From Promethearchaeota archaeon (lineage in GTDB: Archaea > Asgardarchaeota > Lokiarchaeia > Sigyniarchaeales > Promethearchaeaceae), in contig JABCSI010000005.1 in NCBI GenBank assembly GCA_018238965.1, forward strand, positions 1 to 38,748: a stretch of DNA of 38,748 nucleotides. Direction: 5' to 3'. Position 1 is the stretch's first letter. Each line of letters begins with the position of its first letter. This document shows positions 32,131 through 38,748 of this stretch, one piece after another. A program made the translations under genes and the position numbers. Under the pieces are notes generated by a model that was given only the letters and a program-made list of their open reading frames with translations, was not told the DNA's origin and did no database searches.

Positions 32131-33264
32131 TCAATAGACTGTTTTTGCATTGTAGTAGGTTTTCAATTGTGTTTCCAAATATTTTTCATCTACCCAGAGA
32201 ATACCCTGTGAGTTTTCCTCTTCTGGACCAATTTGAGAAACGGGGGTGTCGGGTCTCAAGCGAAGAAATCGTGCATTCCCTATTTTTCGACCGTCGTAGG
32301 TGGATGTGCTAAAGAGGGTAATTACACGGTTATCCCAGAGAAGATTGTAGCCTTCGGAAAATTTTTGGTGCCCACGGATAAGTATATCAAACCTATTTAA
32401 TACCATGAAGTCCTCAAAGGCTTGGCGGCTAAATCGAGGGCGCCCCGTTCTAGGTGTAGGGGCTACAACTTCCTGTAACTGTGGATCTGGATCTGCCCAG
32501 AGCATTGTTTGCGAATAAGTATCCATATCAAAATGTTCTTTTTGGAAGCAGTTCATACTGGGTTCGAGTTCAACCAGTGAGACAGGGCTGTAATTTTTTA
32601 CATCGAAGGGAATCCCTCCGTGTATCACCACGATTTTCTTATCCCCGATTTGGCAAATAAAGCCCATGGGTAATTTACTGAAGAAATCTGTGGCTAAATT
32701 CCAAACCGGTTCAAATTCCTCCCGAGATCCTGCTTTTTCATATAAATGTTGCGAAAATCCATACCGGGAGCACACTGAACTGTCTTCATGATTTCCCCGG
32801 ATTATGAACACGTTATCCGGAAATAGGATCCAGAAGGATAAAATGAACGCTAAATTTTGCAAATCAAAAGGATTTCTGTCAACCATATCTCCGATCCAAA
32901 CAATTTTAGTCTTGGGATGGACCTGAAATACTTTTACAAAATAATCTATCATTAGAAAGGTATCATCGAAGGAGCCATGCGTATCACCCACAAAATAGTA
33001 GGTATTATCCGGAGTATGGATATCCCGTATGATTTTTTGATATTTTTTCTCTGAATACTTATGTTCCAATAATTTCAATCCCATTTGGAATAGGGCTTCA
33101 TAGTTTTCCAGAATATCCCTTGCTTCAGCTTTAAATCTAGAGGATCCTCCCGCGAAATATCGAAAAAACCACTGCCATACATATTCGGGAGCTGTTTGGT
33201 TTCCAATTTCATATAATCTATCGCGTAAAGCATTTTCTGTTGTGTTCGGATTAGCCTGCGTCAT
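32131..33264 (-). CDS. PPP-family Ser/Thr phosphatase
   Basis: The protein has the PPP metal-site motifs GDTHGS (93-98), GDMVDRN (125-131), RGNHE (156-160), HGGIPF and a final RGHQ (the RAH/RSHE position). It ends with FSTSTYDGRKIGNARFL, a block also found in the phosphatase at 22413 (FSSSSYGSREIEAKIL), so the two are paralogues. Unlike that copy it has no zinc ribbons; residues 1-85 are helical. Its gene starts one base after the stop of the kinase gene upstream (33266), so kinase and phosphatase are made from one transcript. This suggests they act on the same targets in opposite directions. Confidence 0.92.
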   Translation of the reverse strand: MTQANPNTTENALRDRLYEIGNQTAPEYVWQWFFRYFAGGSSRFKAEARDILENYEALFQMGLKLLEHKYSEKKYQKIIRDIHTPDNTYYFVGDTHGSFDDTFLMIDYFVKVFQVHPKTKIVWIGDMVDRNPFDLQNLAFILSFWILFPDNVFIIRGNHEDSSVCSRYGFSQHLYEKAGSREEFEPVWNLATDFFSKLPMGFICQIGDKKIVVIHGGIPFDVKNYSPVSLVELEPSMNCFQKEHFDMDTYSQTMLWADPDPQLQEVVAPTPRTGRPRFSRQAFEDFMVLNRFDILIRGHQKFSEGYNLLWDNRVITLFSTSTYDGRKIGNARFLRLRPDTPVSQIGPEEENSQGILWVDEKYLETQLKTYYNAKTVY

Positions 33265-33265
33265 A

Positions 33266-35200
33266 TTACTCTACTTCCTGGGAATATATTTTGAACGGAA
33301 TTCTGTAAGATTTGTTGTCGGGAGCTAAGAAGGGAACTTCGATGATCATATTTCCTAAATTTGCTTCCGAAAGTTCAATTGAAACATTATCTAGCCCTTT
33401 AATTGCCACATTATTATAGACTTGTTGATTTGGCATCGTCAATTGGCTCAGGAAAGTTCCCATGGGCGAAGAAATGTCCCGTATGTATGCCACATCATTA
33501 TCAATATATAGCTGAAATGAAAATCGACCCTCGTCGGTGGGGATTAGTGCATTAAATAAATGACCATCCATATCGTGGGTTCTTCCCACTTTCAAAATTT
33601 CATCCCGCCCAATATTGATGATTGTTTGAGGTGGAAGGGCCAGAAATCCTTGATTATAATCGCAATAAAGGTAATAATTCTTATCTTTTTCAACCAAATT
33701 GGGGTGCTCCAACTTCCCAGAAGTGTCATATAACCACTGAAGAGCATCATATACTTTAACCATATCTGCCATTCGATCCGCTGGTTCATATTGGGTCATG
33801 TACTCTACGAGTTTGTTGAATTCTTGGGGTAAATTCGGATTATAGTCACCTGGATGGAGTACAAAATCTTCATTGGTGGCCGCCGCACTGGCATAATTTC
33901 CTCCACTGAAGAGGTAAAACATGATGTGCCCCAGCATATAAATATCTGTGGTTGCAATAGGTTCAAACCCTGCCATTACTTCGGGAGGTGTGCCTCTATT
34001 CCGAATTCCTGTAGCTTCGGGGGTGGCTGATACGTAATACGGTTTGCGGGGATTGTACATGCTGTCTAAACTAATTTCTTTAGCGACTCCCCAATCAATT
34101 ATAATCGGATACAACCCAATCTCCGGATCCGTTACAATCATGATGTTTTGAACCGTGAGATCACGATGGATTATTCCTTTCTGATGGCAATAATACATGT
34201 GGCGAGTAATCGGCATTAAAACTTCCTTTATCATGGTCCGGAGTGTTCCGATTGTTAAGTGGCTAAGATCGGTAAATTTTTGGCCATACCATGTATCTAG
34301 GGGGACGCCATCGATAAATTCGAGAAAAATGTAGTATTCTGGATTATGAAATTCGGTTAAATGCAATTTCCCAACATATTTCATGGATTTTTCTGGGGAT
34401 TCGTTTTGGAGATCGCTGATTTGAGCCTCTCGGGTCCAGTATTTTTCACAGAAATTATTCCCTGATTCGGGATCGTGAAATCGGGAGTAATAAAATTCCT
34501 TAAGGGCAGTAATTTGCCCCGTTTCAATGTTACGTAATTTATGTACGGATCCCATACCTCCTGTACCAATTTTCTCAATCACTTCGAATTGAGATGAATC
34601 GATCCGCAATTTATCTCCGGGTTGAATGCTCGCATGGGATTTCATCGTTGAAGAAGCGGCAGCTTGGGGAACCGGAAAAGGAGTGAAACTAGGGGCAGAT
34701 TTTTGGGGATCTGTGGAAGTAGAAGTTGAAGAATCCAGATCTTCGTCTTCGATAACAGGAAATGGGAGAAAAGCACTTTTTTTGATTTTTGGTTTTGGTT
34801 GTGCGGCTAAGGTTTCAGCGAAGGCTGCAGCTTCTTGGGATGATTTGGCTGCCAATTTTCTCTTTCGGGGTGGTTCTGGGGGCAGCTGGGTGTTAAATCC
34901 TAAAAGTGATTTTCTTTTTACTTTATTCTGACGAGATTGCCGGGCACCTATGAGAATACTTTTCACTTGACCAGAACAGTTAGATGCTTGACATGTTAAA
35001 TGGCTATCTCCATGTAACTGGACGAAAGAATTTTTGTTTTGGGTTAATCCACAGGTTTTACAGCGAAGAATAAAACGTCCCGTTAATTTTTCTATAGGTG
35101 AATGTTGGCACGCCTCACATTTTTGGGCTTTGTCAGATGGAAGTACATATATACTATTACACGAAGGACACTGGAAGAAATCTTTTGAGGAATTTGACAT
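33266..35200 (-). CDS. Ser/Thr protein kinase with tandem zinc ribbons and an FHA-like domain
   Basis: Order: zinc ribbons (C11/C14, C28/C31; then C47/C50, C70/C75); a disordered Pro/Ser/Ala linker (~85-195); a kinase domain; and a C-terminal beta domain. The kinase has a Gly loop IGTGGMGSV (211-219), Lys234 in ALKEF, Glu258, HRDLTVQN (345-352), Asp369 in DWG (DFG variant) and PPEV at the APE position. All catalytic residues are present, so it should be active. Residues ~525-620 (IINIGRDEILKVGR..., RDISSPMGTFLSQ) resemble an FHA phosphothreonine-binding domain. The ribbons match those of the phosphatase at 22413. The phosphatase gene follows after 1 bp. Confidence 0.9.
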   Translation of the reverse strand: MSNSSKDFFQCPSCNSIYVLPSDKAQKCEACQHSPIEKLTGRFILRCKTCGLTQNKNSFVQLHGDSHLTCQASNCSGQVKSILIGARQSRQNKVKRKSLLGFNTQLPPEPPRKRKLAAKSSQEAAAFAETLAAQPKPKIKKSAFLPFPVIEDEDLDSSTSTSTDPQKSAPSFTPFPVPQAAASSTMKSHASIQPGDKLRIDSSQFEVIEKIGTGGMGSVHKLRNIETGQITALKEFYYSRFHDPESGNNFCEKYWTREAQISDLQNESPEKSMKYVGKLHLTEFHNPEYYIFLEFIDGVPLDTWYGQKFTDLSHLTIGTLRTMIKEVLMPITRHMYYCHQKGIIHRDLTVQNIMIVTDPEIGLYPIIIDWGVAKEISLDSMYNPRKPYYVSATPEATGIRNRGTPPEVMAGFEPIATTDIYMLGHIMFYLFSGGNYASAAATNEDFVLHPGDYNPNLPQEFNKLVEYMTQYEPADRMADMVKVYDALQWLYDTSGKLEHPNLVEKDKNYYLYCDYNQGFLALPPQTIINIGRDEILKVGRTHDMDGHLFNALIPTDEGRFSFQLYIDNDVAYIRDISSPMGTFLSQLTMPNQQVYNNVAIKGLDNVSIELSEANLGNMIIEVPFLAPDNKSYRIPFKIYSQEVE

Positions 35201-35221
35201 TTTTTTTTACCGTATTGATTA

Positions 35222-35235
35222 ATCTAGTTCTAGAT
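35222..35235 (-). promoter_or_regulatory. Perfect inverted repeat upstream of the kinase-phosphatase operon
   Basis: The sequence atctag-tt-ctagat is symmetrical and lies 22 bp before the kinase ATG at 35200, where core promoter elements are expected. It is a candidate operator, assigned by position and symmetry only. Confidence 0.4.
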
Positions 35236-35343
35236 GGATTATTTTTCCTAAAAAATTTATGTACAGATTCGGGTGAATTAATATTATTCACGCCAACCTT
35301 TTCAATAATTCTTTTTTAAGGATTAGAACCTTTTATAATAATA

Positions 35344-35562
35344 ATGGACCCAATTCCGGCATCCCGTGAAACTTTTGTTCGGTATTTTACTAGTGGAAAT
35401 AAGCCAAAATTACAAAATGATCATGAAGAACATCTGCAATCATTAATTCATCCTTTAATTTATTCCATGGATCCAAAAATGCATCCGGACGTTCTCCAAA
35501 TCCCCATGGGATATCACTATCAACGAAATTTCTTTGAATTTGTTAAAGGTCTCGTTAAATAA
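35344..35562 (+). CDS. Small hypothetical protein, 72 aa
   Basis: The frame reads MDPIPASRETFVRYFTSGNK...HLQSLIHPLIYSMDPKMHPDVLQIPMGYHYQRNFFEFVKGLVK. The composition is balanced and protein-like, with no cysteines or TM segment. An AT-rich block (ttttataataata) directly precedes the ATG. No family was recognised. It lies between the divergent kinase operon and RNase Z on the RNase Z strand, 43 bp before the latter's start, so the two may be co-transcribed. The short length keeps confidence moderate. Confidence 0.5.
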   Translation: MDPIPASRETFVRYFTSGNKPKLQNDHEEHLQSLIHPLIYSMDPKMHPDVLQIPMGYHYQRNFFEFVKGLVK

Positions 35563-35605
35563 TTCACAATGTGCGAATCTTGTTACATAAAGAGTTGATT
35601 TTGGT

Positions 35606-36697
35606 TTGGATTTAATCTTTCTAGGAACAAGTGGGGCGACTCCCACTCAACACCGCAATTTACCAGCGATTGCATTGAGATTGGATTCGGGTCATCTTAT
35701 AGTTTTTGATACCGGAGAAGATATTCAACGGCAGTTTGAAGCAGCTAATTTGAGATTTAACGTTCCTACAACCATTTTTATCTCACATTTACATGGTGAT
35801 CATGTCATTGGATTACCAGGTTTACTATTTAATTTTCATTTGAATTCTCGTTCGAAAGCTTTAACCATAGTAGGGCCTTTGGGACTTGCATCATTTTTGA
35901 TGTCGCTTCATCAAATTGTCGGTCTGAAGGCATCAAATTATGCCCTAACTGTGAAGGAAATCGTTCCTCCCCAATTAAAAACAGATGTTAAAGAGGTTAA
36001 AGAAGTTAAAGAGGGAACAGAGGATACAAAGAATACAGAAGATACAGAAAATGCTGAAGTTCAGGTTATTACTTATACAAATTTTCTTAAACCCACCTAC
36101 GAACGAAGGGTAACAATTCAATCTCACCGTAAGCTTATTGAAAAATGGGAATTTGGTGTCAAATTTTCCTGGATGGATCATTCCGTTCCAACGATGGCAT
36201 TTAGATTTGAAGAAGCCCCCCTGGATGGAAAATTTTCGCCAGAACGAGCAATAGAATTGAGGGTTCCCAAAGGACCCTTATGGAAACGAATGCAAAAGGG
36301 GCAATCTATCACTTTAAAAAATGGAACTCTGATTGATCCGGTGGAGACCGGAATTGTAACTCGACCTCGTCGGGGAAGGATTATTGTTTACAGTGCGGAT
36401 ACCGCTAAATGTGAGGCAATCGTCTCGCTTGCCCATGATGCGGATTATTTTATCTGTGAAGCCACCTATGGAAGTGAGCACGAAGATTTAGCCGTGGAAA
36501 AAAAACATTTAACTGCGAGGTTTGCAGGTGAAATTGCACGGGATGCTCAAGTTGTCCAATTAATCCTCACCCACTTTTCAAGTAGATATAAGGATGTCTC
36601 GTCATTATTAGAAGAAGCACAAGTAGTTTTTCCACGTACCCAAGTTGCCGAAGATTTGCTGCAAATTGCGATTTATCCTCGCGAAGAATTGTCTTAA
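35606..36697 (+). CDS. rnz: Ribonuclease Z (tRNA 3' endonuclease)
   Basis: The beta-lactamase-fold nuclease opens with MDLIFLGTSGATPTQHRNLPAIAL, the RNase Z N-terminal signature. It has SHLHGDHVIGLPGLL (HxHxDH, residues 61-66), MDHSVPTMAFRF (His192), IVYSADTAKCEA (metal-bridging Asp) and LTHFSSRY (final His motif). The enzyme removes 3' trailers from pre-tRNA; the tRNA genes here lack an encoded CCA, so this step is needed. Translation starts at TTG 35606, the only start that keeps the first strand. A 24-residue VKE/DTE repeat insert (~128-151) lies in the region between the HxHxDH motif and His192, where RNase Z has surface arms. The length, 363 residues, is slightly long for that reason. 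Confidence 0.92.
   Translation: MDLIFLGTSGATPTQHRNLPAIALRLDSGHLIVFDTGEDIQRQFEAANLRFNVPTTIFISHLHGDHVIGLPGLLFNFHLNSRSKALTIVGPLGLASFLMSLHQIVGLKASNYALTVKEIVPPQLKTDVKEVKEVKEGTEDTKNTEDTENAEVQVITYTNFLKPTYERRVTIQSHRKLIEKWEFGVKFSWMDHSVPTMAFRFEEAPLDGKFSPERAIELRVPKGPLWKRMQKGQSITLKNGTLIDPVETGIVTRPRRGRIIVYSADTAKCEAIVSLAHDADYFICEATYGSEHEDLAVEKKHLTARFAGEIARDAQVVQLILTHFSSRYKDVSSLLEEAQVVFPRTQVAEDLLQIAIYPREELS
35987..36058 (+). repeat. Eight 9-bp repeats inside the RNase Z gene
   Basis: Three units of gttaaaga(g/a) are followed by five looser units of the gatacagaa type. The frame is kept, giving VKE-VKE-VKE-GTE-DTK-NTE-DTE-NAE. The stretch is charged, probably disordered and outside the catalytic core. Confidence 0.85.
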
Positions 36698-36754
36698 CTA
36701 AATTCTAAAAGGATCTTATTCAGGCAAGAATCGGATAGAGAAGAAGAAAAAAGG

Positions 36755-36762
36755 GATTGAAA
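36755..36762 (+). repeat. Left target-site duplication (gattgaaa)
   Basis: Identical to 38243-38250 and directly abuts the left inverted repeat. Confidence 0.9.
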
Positions 36763-38242
36763 CAGTCTTCGAGGTTATAGACGGTCCGACTTAAATCGCC
36801 TCTAATCGGTCAATAACATTTTCCGATCAAGTTATAAGCGGGAAAGTAGAAATATTAAGTGATCACCATGATATCTCTACAGTCACGGGCGATTCTCCAA
36901 TCGACCGACTGCTCTTTCCCTACTGATCTTTTGCTTTTGAAAGAATTTAAAGCTTTGGTGGATGAGCAGGTCAAGCTATTGGGAGTCGCCGATCGCTTCC
37001 GCCCTCGGCTCTATGCACATTCGGATTTTGTTATGGTGAAGTTATATGCCATCATACGCCAAATCTCAGTTCATGTTGCCGCAGAAGGGTTAAATGCCTA
37101 CGTAACCAAATATTATGCAAAAAATCATAATTTGACCCCCAAAACCTTTGCAGATAATAAGCGTAAACGACGATTTATACCCCATCAAACCGAAGTAGAT
37201 AAATATTTCAGGCGTTTTTCGGAAAAAGAGGTGCAAGATCTCTTTGGAAATACACTTATGGCTCTTTGTCGTAAAATTGCCAAATTTTTTGGATTGTCAC
37301 AAAAATGGCGCTACTTGGTTGATAATACGGAATATCCATATTATGGAAAGACAATCACACCTTACGAGCAAAAAACATATAAGCGCCATATGGGCACGAA
37401 AACTGTACGCTTGTTTCAAGGTCACTCGGTCCACTGCCAGAATATCACTCTTTTTACCGATTTTTACTTATTGCAGAAGGGCAAATGTCGATTGCTTCCC
37501 ATTCCCAATTCTACAGAATGGTTGATGTGGAATGATTTTAACGTTAGCTATGGTTTAATGGATCGAGAATTTTATCGCGTTCAGCTAATCAAAGCCTTGA
37601 AAGATAAGAAAATTCCAATCATAATACCTTCAAAGAAATATCCTAAAGTAAAGCGGGTCATCAAAGACTATTTGTTGAAAAAGGGACCTTTGGTTTCCCA
37701 ATATCTATTTCAACAGAAAACAGGAGCCAAACCTTGGCGAACTTCAGTCTTAATCAATATTGTTGTAGTAGGGCATGATGATCAATCTGCTTGGAAAATC
37801 CGTGATCAATTCTGGACCGGAAAAATTGGCTATGATAAAGCACTTCACCAACTATCAGCCTTCTTTACAACCCTGAAACCATGGAAAAATGAGCGATCAT
37901 GGGCTCGTTGGTTGACAAGAACATACAAAATTCGTTGGAATCAAGAAACAGGTTTTAGTTCTCTAAATAAAATCCACTATCAATTCCGATACCGTAATCC
38001 TATTGTCCAATTGGCTGAATTATATCTACGCGCTCTAATTCACAACGGATGGCAATTTTATCGCAATCAAGGATTAAAACAAGGAATTCACCATCAAGAA
38101 CTGACTCTTTTTTGGTATCGCATGAGTAAAATCAATGAATTGGAGGCAGTGGTATTAAATTCAAGCATCCAAAATGTCAATCCTTTACAAGAAGAAAAAA
38201 GGAGGTTATATTTTGAGACATAATTTATAACCTTTAAGACTG
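36763..38242 (+). mobile_element. Complete insertion sequence, 1480 bp, with IS4-like transposase
   Basis: Imperfect terminal inverted repeats of 17 bp (15 matches) mark the ends: cagtcttcgaggttata at 36763-36779 and, on the minus strand, cagtcttaaaggttata at 38226-38242. The element is flanked by a perfect 8-bp direct repeat gattgaaa (36755-36762 and 38243-38250), the target duplication. A 9-bp reading is possible, since the adjoining g is shared. It holds a single DDE transposase gene. Perfect target repeats and an intact ORF indicate a recent insertion, in the gap between RNase Z and the Gly-Gly beta-grasp gene, with no gene broken. Confidence 0.92.
36859..38223 (+). CDS. DDE transposase, IS4-like
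   Basis: The RNase H-like catalytic triad can be read as Asp155 in YLVDNTEYPYYG, Asp235 in YGLMDREFYRVQ and Glu363 in YKIRWNQETGF. The last follows the Y-x-hR-W-x-x-E-x-x-F motif of IS4-type DDE transposases. A long beta-strand-rich insertion separates the second Asp from the Glu, as usual in this superfamily. The first ~110 residues are basic and helical (DNA binding). The frame starts at GTG 36859, with ATG at 36868 as an alternative. The gene fills almost all the element, and its stop lies 3 bp before the right inverted repeat. The exact IS family cannot be fixed without a database search. Confidence 0.9.
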   Translation: MITMISLQSRAILQSTDCSFPTDLLLLKEFKALVDEQVKLLGVADRFRPRLYAHSDFVMVKLYAIIRQISVHVAAEGLNAYVTKYYAKNHNLTPKTFADNKRKRRFIPHQTEVDKYFRRFSEKEVQDLFGNTLMALCRKIAKFFGLSQKWRYLVDNTEYPYYGKTITPYEQKTYKRHMGTKTVRLFQGHSVHCQNITLFTDFYLLQKGKCRLLPIPNSTEWLMWNDFNVSYGLMDREFYRVQLIKALKDKKIPIIIPSKKYPKVKRVIKDYLLKKGPLVSQYLFQQKTGAKPWRTSVLINIVVVGHDDQSAWKIRDQFWTGKIGYDKALHQLSAFFTTLKPWKNERSWARWLTRTYKIRWNQETGFSSLNKIHYQFRYRNPIVQLAELYLRALIHNGWQFYRNQGLKQGIHHQELTLFWYRMSKINELEAVVLNSSIQNVNPLQEEKRRLYFET

Positions 38243-38250
38243 GATTGAAA
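38243..38250 (+). repeat. Right target-site duplication (gattgaaa)
   Basis: Identical to 36755-36762 and directly abuts the right inverted repeat. Confidence 0.9.
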
Positions 38251-38298
38251 AAAAGGGAATTGAACAAACGGCGATGATTTTAGACGTTTATGAAAAGT

Positions 38299-38505
38299 TT
38301 ATCCACCCGCAATCTTTGGGAGAATTGTAATTTCAGATCCTTCTTCAATCATATTTTCGAGGGAGACTCGTTTTCCATTTACCAATATTGCGAAAAATTT
38401 CGTTTCCAATTTCAATTCTTTGAGTAGGTCACTTACGGTTCGGGCAGTTTTCACTTTATAGGTCTTTAATGATCCTGTGCTGGTAATTTCTTGTAAATTT
38501 TGCAT
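38299..38505 (-). CDS. MoaD/ThiS/SAMP-type ubiquitin-like beta-grasp protein
   Basis: The 68-residue protein has a beta-grasp pattern: LKTYKVKTARTVSDLLKELKL (strand and helix), KFFAILVNGKRV (the central ILVNG strand typical of MoaD/ThiS), ENMIEEGSEITILPKIAGG. It ends exactly in Gly-Gly, the thiocarboxylate or conjugation tail. Members act in sulfur transfer for molybdopterin, thiamin or tRNA thiolation, or as archaeal protein modifiers (SAMPs). The start at 38505 has gagg about 11 nt upstream. No E1-like or MoaE gene is in view; the partial gene on the same strand upstream could be related. The exact role cannot be decided. Confidence 0.85.
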   Translation of the reverse strand: MQNLQEITSTGSLKTYKVKTARTVSDLLKELKLETKFFAILVNGKRVSLENMIEEGSEITILPKIAGG

Positions 38506-38563
38506 ATTTTTTTTTTCCTCTAAATGTAAATGAAACGTTCCTATAGAAAGCTATATAGATGAA

Positions 38564-38573
38564 CCATATAAAA
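38564..38573 (-). promoter_or_regulatory. TATA-like box upstream of the beta-grasp gene
   Basis: On the minus strand the sequence reads ttttatatgg, a good archaeal TATA match. It lies ~59-68 bp before the ATG at 38505, so the transcript would have a short leader carrying the gagg ribosome site. Confidence 0.45.
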
Positions 38574-38602
38574 CTTTTGATTTAAAATATTATGAATACC
38601 AC

Positions 38603-38746
38603 CTAATTTAAATCAACTTTACTTGCCCTAGATAAAACAAGTTCCAAAAATTTTAGAAGGTGATCTTCGGTAACCTCATTAAGCGTTTCGGGAAGAAAAG
38701 TAAAAGGAATATAACTGGAATATCCTGCGCCGATTACACGACAAAA
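38603..38746 (-). CDS. C-terminal fragment of an unidentified gene cut by the window edge
   Basis: One minus-strand frame is open from the window end to a TAG at 38603-38605 and reads FCRVIGAGYSSYIPFTFLPETLNEVTEDHLLKFLELVLSRASKVDLN. It ends in an amphipathic helix, as normal protein C-termini do; the other two frames are closed by stops. No family can be named from 47 residues. It precedes the beta-grasp gene on the same strand with a 97-bp gap. Confidence 0.55.
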   Translation of the reverse strand, partial: FCRVIGAGYSSYIPFTFLPETLNEVTEDHLLKFLELVLSRASKVDLN

Positions 38747-38748
38747 TT

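Noticed and set aside
34626-34931. A 101-codon plus-strand frame opposite the kinase linker
   Set aside because: It is the antisense shadow of the low-complexity Pro/Ser/Ala linker in the kinase gene.

Overview
The window looks like part of an Asgard (promethearchaeal) archaeal genome; this is inferred from gene content, not from a marker tree. The archaeal signs are a TFIIB-like factor, several VapBC modules, a tRNA with an out-of-place intron, RNase Z, a MoaD/SAMP-type beta-grasp protein with a terminal Gly-Gly, an AbrB-like protein, and TATA-like boxes 25-35 bp before start codons (leaderless or short-leader genes). Eukaryote-like signalling proteins point to Asgard: two PPP-family phosphatases, a Ser/Thr kinase with zinc ribbons and an FHA-like tail, a GH38 alpha-mannosidase, and a 1256-residue helical-repeat protein bracketed by zinc ribbons. 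The DNA is AT-rich and carries many short tandem repeats of 9-20 bp, several inside or at the ends of genes.

Layout. 1-3.4 kb: the end of a class II glutamine amidotransferase converges on a three-PAS hybrid histidine kinase, followed by a small two-TM gene interrupted by TGA. 3.4-15.5 kb: a toxin-antitoxin island with two paralogous VapBC pairs, a DUF3368-like PIN toxin with a UPF0175-like antitoxin, a third VapBC-like pair, and a three-gene wHTH / YwgA-like / MazF operon. Interspersed are two PLP-fold aminotransferases (one with a repeat-driven frameshift at its C-terminus), two small zinc-finger genes with a degraded second copy upstream, an AbrB-like gene, an intron-bearing tRNA-Arg(TCG), an orphan tRNA 3' half and a divergent TFB paralogue.

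15.5-19 kb: a four-gene minus-strand operon (membrane alpha/beta hydrolase, M19 dipeptidase, histidine phosphatase, PNPOx-like flavin protein). 19.6-22.2 kb: an extracytoplasmic redox group (HesB-like protein, membrane-anchored thioredoxin-fold protein, CcdA/DsbD-like transporter, DUF1684 protein). 22.4-35.2 kb: the signalling region, with a zinc-ribbon PPP phosphatase, a methyltransferase, the alpha-mannosidase, the giant helical-repeat protein, and a kinase-phosphatase operon. 35.3-38.7 kb: a small ORF, RNase Z with a repeat insert, a complete 1480-bp insertion sequence with an 8-bp target duplication, the Gly-Gly beta-grasp gene, and the end of an unidentified gene.

The strongest candidate for an undescribed system is the phospho-signalling set. 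The kinase (33266-35200) and the upstream phosphatase (22413-23951) share an N-terminal pair of zinc ribbons with nearly the same cysteine spacing. The kinase is adjacent to a second, paralogous phosphatase, and between them lies a long ~120-residue-repeat protein capped by zinc ribbons at both ends. This suggests a scaffolded reversible-phosphorylation circuit. That reading is inference from domain content and proximity.
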